Source of the DNA: CAWEQO01 sp963811225
GTDB lineage: Bacteria; Chloroflexota; Anaerolineae; Anaerolineales; Anaerolineaceae
Direction: 5' to 3'
Assembly (NCBI GenBank): GCA_963811225.1
Contig: CAWEQO010000015.1
Span: 175,374 to 239,373, forward strand
Length of the DNA: 64,000 nt
Positions within the stretch are counted from its first letter, which is position 1, and each line of letters starts with the position of its first letter. Position numbers and translations under genes: made by a program. Below the pieces are notes generated by a model. The model was not told the DNA's origin and made no database searches. It saw nothing but the letters and a program-made list of their open reading frames with translations. Positions 24,434 to 32,903 of this stretch are shown here, piece after piece.

Positions 24434-27058
24434 CTATGGATTGATCGTCTTCTCCAGCAGCGTTTGGCCAATCTTCTGCGCCAGGTTGGGATTGTCCTGT
24501 TCCAGCGCCACCACCACTGCAAGCGGTGATCCCTGCCAGGATGAGCGGGTGCCGCCCAGGTACCAGGTTATCTTCCCTTCGGGTGTAAAGCCCGAACCCA
24601 GCGCTTCCCACAACGGAAAGCCTTCGATCGTCATCTGCTGGGCAGCATCCTCAGAGCCAGACGTGGACAGTGCTTTCACCGGCGCCTTGTTCGGCAAGAC
24701 CACCCAGCCTTGCTGGGGTGTGTCAACCGCCGCAGCCAGCAGGGGGGAGGGGCGCTCGCCGCCGGTGCTGATCGTCGCAGCCGCCAGCGCCACCTGTAAA
24801 GGTGAGACGCGCAAATCGGTCTGTCCAACCGCCGACATTTCGGTATTGGCCACTTCTGCCACTTTGCTGGCGTTGGCGACCGGCAGCTGGATGTCTGGCT
24901 GCTCGCCAAAGCCCAAGGCCCGGTACAGATTCGCCAGCTGGACACTGTTCAGAGATTTCGCCAGGTCAATCAGGCTGCCTGGGCAGCCCGCTGAAACCAG
25001 CTCGCCCCAATCGGGCGTTGGCGAAGCCGGTTGGACTGTGCAGTCCCAGGTGCTGCCTTCGAAGCGGTAGGTGGTGGCGGGCGAAACGGGGGGCAGCTTT
25101 CCGGAGGTGTCTTGATAAGCCAGCAAGAAAGGCCCCATTGCCGTGCCCAGCGGATACTGTCCCTGTGTGGCGCGGTTGATCAGTGGGGCGTTGGGATCGT
25201 TGATCCACTCTTCCCACTTCTGATCGATCTCATTCGGATTGTAGTAAGGGTGGGATGCCATCGCAAGCACTTCACCGGTATGCGCGTTCATCAAGACGAC
25301 TGCCCCGGCGTGTTCGCCGAGGAGCTGGTCGGCGCGCTGCTGCATCTCCAGGTCCAGGCTGAGACGGACGTTTAGCCCGGCCGGACGCTGTGAATACAGC
25401 AGCTTATTGGACCAGACCAGGGAGGAAGGGCTGCCGCGTATGCCGCGCAAGTAGGAATCGAGCGAGGCTTCCAGGCCGGTTTGACCGTAGATGGGATGCG
25501 TATAGCCGACTACGGGGCCGAGCGCCGGGTCTTCCACTTTGCGGGTGTAATCTCCTGGCGCGCCGGTGCTAATCACCAGCGGGCGGTTCTCATTATCCAG
25601 GATCGTACCGCGCGGCGCGTACCGGTCGCCGATCGACCAGCGTGGGTTGTCTCCCCGGTCCACCAGGCTGCCGGCGCGGCCGTAAGCCCACCAGCCGTTT
25701 AGCAGCCCGATCACCGCTAGCGTGCCGAGCAGCAGGCCGCTGGTCAGCATGTAGGGGGCCGGGCTCACCAGGGGGACCGGCTCTTCCTCGTCCCGGTTGG
25801 CAACCAGCGACAGGATCGCCAGCGCCAGGAACGAAGTCAGCAGCGATGAGCCGCCGTACGAGACGAACGGCAGGGTTACCCCGGTCAGCGGCAGCAGCCG
25901 CAGGTTGCCCGAGATGATCAGGATGCTTTGCAGCGCAAAATACACCGACAGCCCGGCTGCCAGGTAACGCTGATAATGGTTGGACGAGCGCAGCGCAGCG
26001 ATGAAGCCCCGCCCGGCAAGCAGCGCCAGCAGGGCGATCAGACCCAATGTACCCAGCAGCCCATTCTCTTCGGCGATCGAGGCAAAGATGAAGTCGGAGT
26101 GGGCAATTGGCACGACGCTCGGACTGCCCATCCCCGGTCCGCTTCCGACAATCCCGCCGCTTGCCACCGCGATCAGCGACTGCACGATCTGATAGGAGCT
26201 GCCGGTGGGGTCCAGCCAGGGGTTGAGCCAGGCGTTAACCCGCACCTGGATCACGCCGAATAAGGCGTAGCCGAACACCGCCGCGACCAGCAGGATCCCG
26301 CCTGCCGCCAGCAGGACCTTCCAGCGGCCCGAGGCCATATAGATGATCAGGAAGTACAGCGCCAGGAACAGCGAGGCTGTGCCCAGGTCGCGTTGAGCAA
26401 CCAGAATTGCCAGCGACGCGCCCACCAGCACCAGGGTCGGCGGCAGCAGCTGCCGCAAGCTAAAGCTCACCAGCAGGTTGTCGGCCAGGTAAGCTGCCAG
26501 GAACACGATCAGCAGCAGCTTGAGCGGCTCGGAGGGCTGCAGGTAGATGCCGCAGCAGCCCAGCCACAGGTGCGGCCCTGCCCCGCCCGGGTAGGTGCCA
26601 AGGATGAAGGTCAGCGCAGTCAGCAGCAGGCCGCCGGTCAGCCAGATGTACTTGTACCGCCGCAGCAGCGCCAGCGGATGCTCGATCCGCAAAGCGCCGT
26701 AGAATGCCAGCAGCCCCACGGCCAGCCAGATCGTTTGCCGCAAGCCGAACACAGCGTCCAGCCGCCAGATTGTCATCATGCCCCAACCTACCAACAGCGC
26801 CGCCACGGACAGCAAATACGGATCGTGGTCGGGTAAGCGCCTGGAAACCTGGCGGTGAATCAAAGCGAAGCCTGCCACCCAAACCACAAAGCCGATCCAG
26901 TGGTTCCAGCGGTAGGAGACGTTCCAGGTGTGCAGTCGGACGGCCGGGGACAGCGTTAACGCCAGCGCGTACAGGAACAGGAATATGGCCGCCCAAGTCA
27001 GCAGGCGGCGTTGGATTTTATCGTTTGTTGCGGTGGAAGCTGGAAAGAGAAAGTTCAC
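24434..27058 (-). CDS. SEDS glycosyltransferase (RodA/FtsW-like) fused to a degenerate penicillin-binding protein
   Basis: An 874-residue protein. Residues 20-425 are a SEDS peptidoglycan polymerase with 10-12 helices, QPSEPLKLLL, AQRDLGTASL, NPWLDPTGSSYQIVQSLIA and AHSDFIFASIAEENGLLG; the essential Asp is D322. PFVSYGGSSLL is the usual late block. After one more helix (437-455), residues 475-874 resemble PbpA-type class B PBPs: RGTILDNENRPL, VVGYTHPIYGQTGLE, DLEMQQRADQLL, GAVVLMNAHTGEVLAMAS and NRATQGQYPLGTAMG. In active PBPs this last block is GS-x-x-K; here Ser is Thr639 and Lys is Gly642. SLN at 702-704 fits SxN, but no KTG is found. The polymerase looks intact and the transpeptidase inactive. 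It overlaps mtnP by four bases. Confidence 0.88.
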   Translation of the reverse strand: MNFLFPASTATNDKIQRRLLTWAAIFLFLYALALTLSPAVRLHTWNVSYRWNHWIGFVVWVAGFALIHRQVSRRLPDHDPYLLSVAALLVGWGMMTIWRLDAVFGLRQTIWLAVGLLAFYGALRIEHPLALLRRYKYIWLTGGLLLTALTFILGTYPGGAGPHLWLGCCGIYLQPSEPLKLLLIVFLAAYLADNLLVSFSLRQLLPPTLVLVGASLAILVAQRDLGTASLFLALYFLIIYMASGRWKVLLAAGGILLVAAVFGYALFGVIQVRVNAWLNPWLDPTGSSYQIVQSLIAVASGGIVGSGPGMGSPSVVPIAHSDFIFASIAEENGLLGTLGLIALLALLAGRGFIAALRSSNHYQRYLAAGLSVYFALQSILIISGNLRLLPLTGVTLPFVSYGGSSLLTSFLALAILSLVANRDEEEPVPLVSPAPYMLTSGLLLGTLAVIGLLNGWWAYGRAGSLVDRGDNPRWSIGDRYAPRGTILDNENRPLVISTGAPGDYTRKVEDPALGPVVGYTHPIYGQTGLEASLDSYLRGIRGSPSSLVWSNKLLYSQRPAGLNVRLSLDLEMQQRADQLLGEHAGAVVLMNAHTGEVLAMASHPYYNPNEIDQKWEEWINDPNAPLINRATQGQYPLGTAMGPFLLAYQDTSGKLPPVSPATTYRFEGSTWDCTVQPASPTPDWGELVSAGCPGSLIDLAKSLNSVQLANLYRALGFGEQPDIQLPVANASKVAEVANTEMSAVGQTDLRVSPLQVALAAATISTGGERPSPLLAAAVDTPQQGWVVLPNKAPVKALSTSGSEDAAQQMTIEGFPLWEALGSGFTPEGKITWYLGGTRSSWQGSPLAVVVALEQDNPNLAQKIGQTLLEKTINP

Positions 27059-27924
27059 GGGGCCAGATACTTGCCCACGAGGAGGTCCAGTTTCTCGCGC
27101 GTTTCCGGCGGAACATGGTCCAGGTTCGTGGTGAGCGCCTTTCCAAGAGCGTTTTCGCAGTCGCAGTCAAAATCGTCGTCCAGCGCGGCCACCAGATTGC
27201 GGATGCCTTCCTGGATCAGGTCGACGTTTTGATTGAGAATACGGATGATCATTTCCACAGTGACCGTCTCTTCGGTGGCATGCCAGACGTCGTAATCGGT
27301 CACGTGGGCAGCCGAAGCATAGCACATTTCGGCCTCGCGCGCCAGGAACGCCTCCGGCGAAGCTGTCATGCCGATGATCGACATGCCCCAGGAGCGGTAG
27401 GTGTTCGATTCAGCCTTCGTGGAGAAGCGCGGCCCCTCGATCGTGATGAACGTCCCACCGCGGTGGACCTTGGCGTCGGTTGGCGCCAGGGCCTGGACCA
27501 TGCGGTTGGATAGGTCGCTGCAGAAGGGTTCGGCCGCGCCCACGTGGGCCACCAGCCCTTCGCCAAAGAAGCTGCGTACCCGATCCTTCGTAAAATCGAA
27601 GATCTGGTCGGGCACCACGATGTGCCCCGGGGCGAAATCTTCGCGCAGTGAGCCGCAGGCGCTGACCGCCAGCACCCGCCGGATGCCGAGCGACTTCAGG
27701 GCGTAGATGTTGGCGCGATAAGGCACTTCGCTGGGGGTGTAGATGTGGCCGATGCCATGCCGGGCCAGGAAGGCCACACGTTTGCCGGCCAGCGTGCCGA
27801 GCGTGATGGGTGAACTGGGTTTGCCGAAAGGGGTGTCGATCTCAACCGTTTCAACATCGGTCAGGTCTTTGAACTGGTAGAGGCCGGTGCCTCCAATAAC
27901 GCCTAGAACAGGGGATTCTTTCAT
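27055..27924 (-). CDS. mtnP: S-methyl-5'-thioadenosine phosphorylase
   Basis: Purine nucleoside phosphorylase family 2 enzyme that converts methylthioadenosine and phosphate to adenine and methylthioribose-1-phosphate in methionine salvage. Diagnostic blocks are LGVIGGTGLYQF at the N-terminus, FLARHGIGHIYTPSEVPYRANIYAL, VSACGSLREDFAPG and FITIEGPRFSTKAES. MSIIGMTASPEAFLAREAEM and TDYDVW with the Asp that selects adenosine analogues follow. The start at 27924 is preceded by GGGAGGAC; the frame extends six codons further up without support. It sits between fhaB and the SEDS-PBP gene and its stop overlaps the SEDS start. Confidence 0.93.
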   Translation of the reverse strand: MKESPVLGVIGGTGLYQFKDLTDVETVEIDTPFGKPSSPITLGTLAGKRVAFLARHGIGHIYTPSEVPYRANIYALKSLGIRRVLAVSACGSLREDFAPGHIVVPDQIFDFTKDRVRSFFGEGLVAHVGAAEPFCSDLSNRMVQALAPTDAKVHRGGTFITIEGPRFSTKAESNTYRSWGMSIIGMTASPEAFLAREAEMCYASAAHVTDYDVWHATEETVTVEMIIRILNQNVDLIQEGIRNLVAALDDDFDCDCENALGKALTTNLDHVPPETREKLDLLVGKYLAP

Positions 27925-27960
27925 AGGGTCCTCCCGGGCCAATCATAGCATAACTTTACG

Positions 27961-28018
27961 GTGACTGCTCAGGCAGTGGCATGGATGCAGGCAGATAGCG
28001 ACGCGCTTGAGCAGTCAC
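27961..28018 (-). terminator. Hairpin between fhaB and mtnP
   Basis: Eleven-base perfect arms (27961-27971, 28007-28018 region) enclose a longer partly paired loop. It lies just after the fhaB stop on the minus strand; TGCTATGAT, an extended -10-like element for mtnP, follows at 27942-27950. Confidence 0.45.
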
Positions 28019-28025
28019 GCTTTCC

Positions 28026-28454
28026 TTACTTATGCGGAAATGTCACCAGTAAGTTGACCTTACCGCAGCGCATCTCATCCCCCGAGATGATCACCGTTGG
28101 CGTTTCGATGCGTTCGTCATTCAAGAAGGTGCCGTTGGTTGATTGCAAATCTTCCGCCCACCATTGACTGTGATGGAAGCTCAGGCGAGCATGGTGCGCT
28201 GAAACGGTATCGTTTGGAATGGAGTAATCGGAATTGGGGTCGCGCCCGACGATCACCTCGGGAACCCCGAACTCCTCGCTTATGCCTTCGTCGTTGTCCA
28301 GGTCTGTCAGGGTGACCGGTGGTACCTTACGGGCGGTCAGCATTTGGTCGCTCAGACGCAGCTCACGCCAGATGGTGTAAATCGCCCAGCCCAAAAAACT
28401 GTACAGGCTGACGGCAAGGAGTGCTCTTATAATCAGGACGATGATAGCGCTCAT
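28026..28454 (-). CDS. fhaB: FHA domain membrane protein (FhaB-like)
   Basis: A 142-residue protein with an N-terminal membrane helix (IIVLIIRALLAVSLYSFLGW) and a C-terminal forkhead-associated domain. The phosphothreonine-binding core is visible: VIVGRDPNSDYSIPND, SAHHARLSFH and DLQSTNGTFLN. In actinobacteria the fhaA-fhaB-rodA-pbpA cluster ties Ser/Thr phosphorylation to septal and lateral wall synthesis. The same neighbours occur here (fhaA upstream, SEDS-PBP downstream), so a scaffold role in wall synthesis is inferred. No Ser/Thr kinase gene is visible in the window. Confidence 0.87.
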   Translation of the reverse strand: MSAIIVLIIRALLAVSLYSFLGWAIYTIWRELRLSDQMLTARKVPPVTLTDLDNDEGISEEFGVPEVIVGRDPNSDYSIPNDTVSAHHARLSFHHSQWWAEDLQSTNGTFLNDERIETPTVIISGDEMRCGKVNLLVTFPHK

Positions 28455-28471
28455 GTGGTTTCCATTTGGCT

Positions 28472-29242
28472 TTACTCGGGTTGAGCCGGCCAGCTGGCTG
28501 TTTGCGAGGCAGTGTCATCTGGCTTTGGCGGCGGATCTTCGCCGTAGATCATGGCATACCCGGCGAGAGAGATCACGTCGCCGGGCTTGAGGGTCTGGTG
28601 ACTCACGCGCTGCCCATTGACGAAGGTGCCGCCGGTCGAGTTCAGGTCGAACAGCACGTAGCGGCCGCGAGTGGCGCGGATTTGGGCGTGGGTGCGCGAG
28701 ATGCGCGGATCATCGATGATCAGGTGGTTGTCGGCCCGCCGGCCGATGGTGATAACCGTCTGGCGCAGTGGGAAGGTGTCTACCCCATCCAGGATCAGGT
28801 AGGCGTTCTCCGGGCGGCTGTGCGCATGCTGATGATTGGGCAGCACCGGCAGCACGTCCGTCCGCCCCAGTGGGGAGTCTGGCCGTCCGGCGACCACTCG
28901 AAACTCCTCTGGAGGCAGCGATTCGTCGCTGGACAGGCGGATCATGGCCGGGGTAGAGAACTGCAGCCCGGTCTCATGCGCCGCCTGGCTCAACGCCTGC
29001 GCCAGTTCATCGAACAGCGCTTGCCGCGGCAGCCAGAACGACAGGTTCTCCGGGCTGAGGTAGATGGTGTAAATGCCGGTAGCAACCGGGTTGTCATTTT
29101 CCTGGCCGGAGAGCGAAGCTTGCAGCGCGTTCACCAGCCGGCGCGCCAGGAGGTGCTGGCGGCTGCTCCAGGGAAGCAGCTGGGCGCTGTTTTCGATAAA
29201 CTGTTGCAAATGTTCTTCGATCTGGTCTAGTTTGGATTTCAT
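28472..29242 (-). CDS. fhaA: FHA domain protein with DUF3662 N-terminal domain (FhaA-like)
   Basis: A 256-residue cytoplasmic protein. Residues 1-125 match DUF3662/FhaA-N: an opening helix with LQQFIENSAQ, then RLVNALQASL and YTIYLSPENL. A linker precedes the FHA domain at about 155-235, with ITIGRRADNHLIIDDPRISR, HAQIRATRG, LFDLNSTGGTFVNGQ and the Arg/Ser/Asn phosphopeptide ligands. The FhaA family in mycobacteria binds phosphorylated MviN and regulates peptidoglycan synthesis. Here it heads the minus-strand wall cluster. Its -10 lies only about nine bases upstream of the start codon, so the mRNA may be leaderless. Confidence 0.88.
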   Translation of the reverse strand: MKSKLDQIEEHLQQFIENSAQLLPWSSRQHLLARRLVNALQASLSGQENDNPVATGIYTIYLSPENLSFWLPRQALFDELAQALSQAAHETGLQFSTPAMIRLSSDESLPPEEFRVVAGRPDSPLGRTDVLPVLPNHQHAHSRPENAYLILDGVDTFPLRQTVITIGRRADNHLIIDDPRISRTHAQIRATRGRYVLFDLNSTGGTFVNGQRVSHQTLKPGDVISLAGYAMIYGEDPPPKPDDTASQTASWPAQPE

Positions 29243-29246
29243 ACCG

Positions 29247-29256
29247 TATAATTATA
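29247..29256. promoter_or_regulatory. Symmetrical -10 region shared by fhaA and archease
   Basis: The 23-base divergent spacer contains TATAATTATA, which gives TATAAT on both strands (29247-29252 on + and 29256-29251 on -). The gap to fhaA is too short for a ribosome site; archease has GAGG at 29259-29262. Confidence 0.5.
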
Positions 29257-29265
29257 CCGAGGATT

Positions 29266-29679
29266 ATGGAAAATCACGAATCAGGTTACACAGAGCTGGA
29301 TCACACCGCCGACTGGTCGGTGCATGTTTGGGCGCCGACCCTGCCAAAGCTGTTCGAGCAGGCCGCCCGGGCAATGTATGCCCTCACCGGTGCAGAGCTG
29401 CGCATCCGGCCGCGGCGCTTCGTCCCCATCCAATTGGACGCGCCCGACGCCGAAGGCTTGCTGGTCGCCTTTCTGAACGAGCTGCTGTATAGGGGTGAAG
29501 AGCAGGGCCTGGGCTTCGTGCGCTACGAGCTGGAGGTGAGCGACACGCATCTGGAGGGCCAACTGCGCAGCGCTCCGCTGGTTGCGATCAGCAAAGAGAT
29601 CAAGGCCGTGACCTACCACGGACTGGAGATCCGGCATACCGAGCGCGGCGTCGAGGCCACCATTATATTCGATGTGTGA
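29266..29679 (+). CDS. Archease (RtcB activator)
   Basis: A 137-residue archease. Typical blocks are YTELDHTADWSVHVWAPT with the metal-binding Asp and His, LFEQAARAMYALT, EGLLVAFLNELLY, KAVTYHGLEI and a closing IIFDV with the C-terminal Asp. In archaea and eukaryotes archease speeds guanylylation of RtcB and allows multiple turnovers. rtcB follows directly: the archease stop overlaps the longest possible rtcB frame, although I place the rtcB start 46 bases later. Together they form an RNA ligation/repair module. Confidence 0.93.
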   Translation: MENHESGYTELDHTADWSVHVWAPTLPKLFEQAARAMYALTGAELRIRPRRFVPIQLDAPDAEGLLVAFLNELLYRGEEQGLGFVRYELEVSDTHLEGQLRSAPLVAISKEIKAVTYHGLEIRHTERGVEATIIFDV

Positions 29680-29725
29680 GACGATTTCTTCAAAAAATGT
29701 TTTCAGGAAACCGAGGAGGGGATTG

Positions 29726-31177
29726 ATGGTTTCGATCCATCAGATGAACAAAATCAGCGATTACGAGTGGGAGATCCCCGCTTCTTACCGCAGCGACATG
29801 CGGGTTCCCGTGCGGGTGTTCGCCACTCGCCGCTTACTGGAAGCCGCTCTGGGCGACCGCTCCATGGAGCAGGCGGTTAATTCGGCCACGCTGCCCGGGC
29901 TGGTCGGCAATGTGCTGGTTATGCCGGACGTGCACCAGGGCTACGGCTTCCCCATCGGTGGGGTGGCGGCCACTCGTTATCCAGACGGTGTGATTTCGCC
30001 CGGTGGCATCGGATACGACATCAACTGCGGTGTACGCCTGCTGGCCTCGCAGATCCCTTACGAAGAAGCCAAACCCTATCTCGAGGATCTCGCCACCGCA
30101 CTCGACAAATATTGCCCCAGCGGCGTCGGCTCTAAGGGCGGCATCTCTCTCAGCAAGAATGAGCTCGACCAGGTCTGCCAGGACGGCTCAGGCTGGGCCC
30201 GCAAGAAGGGCTATGCCAGCGAGCAGGATGTGCGCCGTACTGAAGAATACGGCAGCCTACGAGGCGCAGACCCAGACAAGGTCAGCCCGCGCGCCAAGGA
30301 GCGCGGCCGCTCGCAGTTGGGTACGCTCGGCTCGGGCAACCACTTCCTGGAAGTCGAGGTGGTGGATCAGATCTTCGACCCCGCTGCCGCTGCCGCCATG
30401 GGTTTGCAGGAGGGAAATCTCACCCTCATGATCCACTGCGGATCGCGCGGCTTCGGCCACCAGATCTGCACCGATTACGTCCAGTCCTTCCAGAGCGCCG
30501 TCAAACGTTACGGCATCAAGCTGCCCGACCGTGAGCTGGTCTGTGCTCCGCTGAACTCGCCGGAAGGCCAGGACTATCTGGCCGCCATGCGCTCCGCCGC
30601 CAATTACGCCTTCGCCAACCGTCAGCTGCTGGCCCACCTGGCCCGCCAGGCCTTCGAAGAGGTGTTTGCCGGCAAGTTCAAGGACTGGCGTCTGACTCAG
30701 GTGTACGATCTCGCCCACAACATCGCCAAGCAGGAGACCCACACCATCGACGGCGAGCAGATGACGGTGTGCGTCCACCGCAAAGGCGCTACACGCGCTT
30801 TCGGGCCGGGCGTCCCAGGCATTCCCGTTGAGTTCCAGGCCACCGGGCAGCCGGTGCTGGTCCCGGGCAGCATGGGCACCTCCTCGTGGGTGCTGACCGG
30901 CACCGAGCAGAGCATGGAGCGCACCTTCGGCTCCACCTGCCATGGGGCGGGGCGGGTGATGAGCCGCGGTCAGGCCAAGCGCGAGGTGCAGGGCCAGGAG
31001 CTGCGCAACGACCTGGAGGCCGGCGGCATCCACGTGCGCGCCGGCTCGCTGCCCGGCCTGGCCGAGGAAGCCCCTCAGGCCTACAAAGACGTCGACGTGG
31101 TGATCGAAACCGTCAGCGGCGCCGGCATCGCCGGCAAGACCGCCCGCCTGCTGCCCGTCGTCGTCGTCAAAGGCTAG
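29726..31177 (+). CDS. rtcB: RNA-splicing ligase RtcB
   Basis: A 483-residue GTP- and Mn-dependent ligase joining 2',3'-cyclic phosphate and 5'-OH RNA ends. Blocks include VMPDVHQGYGFPIGGVAA, SPGGIGYDINCGVRLL with the metal Asp/Cys, GTLGSGNHFLEV, MIHCGSRGFGHQ and CHGAGRVMSR, which carries the His that is guanylylated. VIETVSGAGI lies near the end. Start ATG 29726 follows GAGGAGGGG; the frame is open 18 codons further up into archease but without a matching N-terminus. It ends just before a 60-bp perfect palindrome. Confidence 0.95.
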   Translation: MVSIHQMNKISDYEWEIPASYRSDMRVPVRVFATRRLLEAALGDRSMEQAVNSATLPGLVGNVLVMPDVHQGYGFPIGGVAATRYPDGVISPGGIGYDINCGVRLLASQIPYEEAKPYLEDLATALDKYCPSGVGSKGGISLSKNELDQVCQDGSGWARKKGYASEQDVRRTEEYGSLRGADPDKVSPRAKERGRSQLGTLGSGNHFLEVEVVDQIFDPAAAAAMGLQEGNLTLMIHCGSRGFGHQICTDYVQSFQSAVKRYGIKLPDRELVCAPLNSPEGQDYLAAMRSAANYAFANRQLLAHLARQAFEEVFAGKFKDWRLTQVYDLAHNIAKQETHTIDGEQMTVCVHRKGATRAFGPGVPGIPVEFQATGQPVLVPGSMGTSSWVLTGTEQSMERTFGSTCHGAGRVMSRGQAKREVQGQELRNDLEAGGIHVRAGSLPGLAEEAPQAYKDVDVVIETVSGAGIAGKTARLLPVVVVKG

Positions 31178-31181
31178 AACA

Positions 31182-31243
31182 CCGAAACTTTGCAAACAAG
31201 GGTGATTGTCCACGGACAATCACCCTTGTTTGCAAAGTTTCGG
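31182..31243. terminator. 30-bp perfect palindrome between convergent rtcB and ybaK
   Basis: Arms 31182-31211 and 31214-31243 are exact complements with a two-base spacer. Starts four bases after the rtcB stop and ends 13 bases before the ybaK stop on the other strand; no T-tract on either side. Confidence 0.65.
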
Positions 31244-31256
31244 GCTGCTCGTGGTC

Positions 31257-31760
31257 CTAGAGCTCTTCCGAAGACCCCTCAACCGGTTTGCCGATGTCCT
31301 CGGTCTTGGCCTGGGTTAGATCCACGAACGCCTTGGGCGCCAGACGGATCTGCAAGCCCCGCTGACCTCCCGACACCTGCATCTCCGTTAGCGTCAGCGC
31401 CGAGCGGTCCAGCAGCACCTGGAAGCCTTTGTTGAGCAGCGCCAGCGCTGAGATACCGCCCGCTTGCAGCCCGGTCAGATGCTCGGCTTCTTTCTGCGTC
31501 GGCACCGAGACCTTCTTCTCCCCCAGCGCCGCAGCCACCTTCTTCAGATCCACCTCGGCCGTCGCCGGGATCACCGCCAGCACCGGCTTGCCCGGCTTGG
31601 GCCGCACCACCACGATCGTCTTGAACACACTCTGCGGCGGCACATTCAGCAAGCGGGCCGTATCCAGAGCGCTGATCTTCTCGGCCGGCAGCTCCAGCGC
31701 CGTGAAGGCAATCTTGCGTGACTGCAGCAGGCGGGTAACGTTATTGGTGATTGGCATCAT
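31257..31760 (-). CDS. ybaK: YbaK/EbsC family aminoacyl-tRNA deacylase
   Basis: A 167-residue trans-editing protein that hydrolyses mischarged tRNA, classically Cys-tRNA-Pro. The YbaK fold is recognised from NNVTRLLQSRKIAFTALEL, the conserved Lys in VFKTIVVV, VIPATAEVDLKKVA, the helix ALGEKKVSV and the GGISALAL loop. A late strand holds QIRLAPKAF. Size and the absence of a synthetase domain suit the free-standing Cys-tRNA(Pro) deacylase; specificity for other aminoacyl-tRNAs cannot be excluded. Its start abuts the stop of the PHP gene, so the two are probably co-transcribed. Confidence 0.9.
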   Translation of the reverse strand: MMPITNNVTRLLQSRKIAFTALELPAEKISALDTARLLNVPPQSVFKTIVVVRPKPGKPVLAVIPATAEVDLKKVAAALGEKKVSVPTQKEAEHLTGLQAGGISALALLNKGFQVLLDRSALTLTEMQVSGGQRGLQIRLAPKAFVDLTQAKTEDIGKPVEGSSEEL

Positions 31761-32837
31761 TTACTCCCTTACTCTTTTCCGCAGGTAAATCGGGTTGCTG
31801 AAGATCCAACCCCGGCGCTTGCCCAGGTAATCGATGTAACACTCCACCCGGTAAGCTCCCGGCTCCCTGGCGATATAGGCGCAGATCTGGCGGTCCTGCC
31901 AGCTTTTGACCACGCTGCCGTCCTTGATCAGGCGGCACTCCACCGGCACAGGCAGCCGCACCTGAAAGGTCACGCTCTCGTTGATCGGAATCTCGTCGCC
32001 CATAATGGCGTTGCGGTCGCGGCCCTGAGCCGTGAAGCGGAAACCGCGCGTCGACAGCGGCAGGTCGTACCCAATAAAAGCATGTCCGTTCCGCAAGCTG
32101 TCCAGCACCATCCGCCGGTCGGCGATTAAATCGCCGCTCAATCCTTCTTGCGCCAGGATATGGGTGTTGATCGCCTGGAAGTGGAAATCGTATGGCAAGA
32201 CGGTATGCCGAAGCGGGCCGGCGTGCATGGCTGCCGCGTGGGCGTCCGAGCCACCCACCGCTACCACCTTGCGCCCTTGCGCCAGCAGCCGGTCCCACTG
32301 TGACAAAGTGGCGGGGTGCGGCCCCTTGGCGATAAACTGCGGAAAAAAGACATAGAACAGCGCCTCCGGCCAGCCGTGGACCACCTCTTTCAGTTCGCTG
32401 TAACCGTTCCACAGCTCGATCCCGGTGTAGCCGCGCACGTCCCAATTATCCCATGTGATGGCAGTTTCGTGGAACATGTTCAGCGCCTGGTCGAAGGGGT
32501 GGGCGATGAAGGTTAACCCTCCCGCTCGCTGCGCCTGATCGATCAATCGCTGGGGGTTGTCGCCGAACTGCGACAGCTCGCGGTTGGCTCCCAGCACCAG
32601 CAGGTGGTTGTGCGCAGGCTCCCGACTGCGGTCGTGGACCTCTTGGCCCACCAGCAGCAGTACGCGCTTGTCATCGTTCTGATGGTAGCCTTCCGGCCCC
32701 TGCACCAGCACGTTGTGATCGGTGGTGAAAACAACATCAATCCCGGCCCGCATGGCGGCCTGGGCGATCTCTTCGTGGCTTCCCCCTCCGTCGGAGTAAT
32801 GGCTGTGGATGTGAAGATTGGTGATCAATTCTTGCAT
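31761..32837 (-). CDS. PHP domain metal-dependent phosphoesterase
   Basis: A 358-residue protein of the polymerase-and-histidinol-phosphatase fold. LHIHSHYSDGGGS provides the first His-x-His and Asp ligands, VVFTTDHNV the second motif, and FIAHPFDQ, IELWNGYS and GGSDAHAA the later ligands. The C-terminal 80 residues form a beta-rich extension. The substrate is unknown; relatives include nucleoside 3',5'-bisphosphatases and PolX-type phosphoesterases. ATG 32837 is chosen because the upstream 27 codons overlap the secG promoter and have no family match. Confidence 0.85.
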   Translation of the reverse strand: MQELITNLHIHSHYSDGGGSHEEIAQAAMRAGIDVVFTTDHNVLVQGPEGYHQNDDKRVLLLVGQEVHDRSREPAHNHLLVLGANRELSQFGDNPQRLIDQAQRAGGLTFIAHPFDQALNMFHETAITWDNWDVRGYTGIELWNGYSELKEVVHGWPEALFYVFFPQFIAKGPHPATLSQWDRLLAQGRKVVAVGGSDAHAAAMHAGPLRHTVLPYDFHFQAINTHILAQEGLSGDLIADRRMVLDSLRNGHAFIGYDLPLSTRGFRFTAQGRDRNAIMGDEIPINESVTFQVRLPVPVECRLIKDGSVVKSWQDRQICAYIAREPGAYRVECYIDYLGKRRGWIFSNPIYLRKRVRE

Positions 32838-32842
32838 TGTGG

Positions 32843-32872
32843 TTGACGATTCCGGGTTATAAAAGGTATAAT
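32843..32872 (+). promoter_or_regulatory. Promoter of secG
   Basis: TTGACG at 32843-32848, an 18-base spacer and TATAAT at 32867-32872 give a near-consensus sigma-70 promoter. The predicted start lies about 25 bases before the GTG start codon. Confidence 0.65.
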
Positions 32873-32903
32873 GTGGGCTGTTTGTACACCATAGGAGGAA
32901 GAT

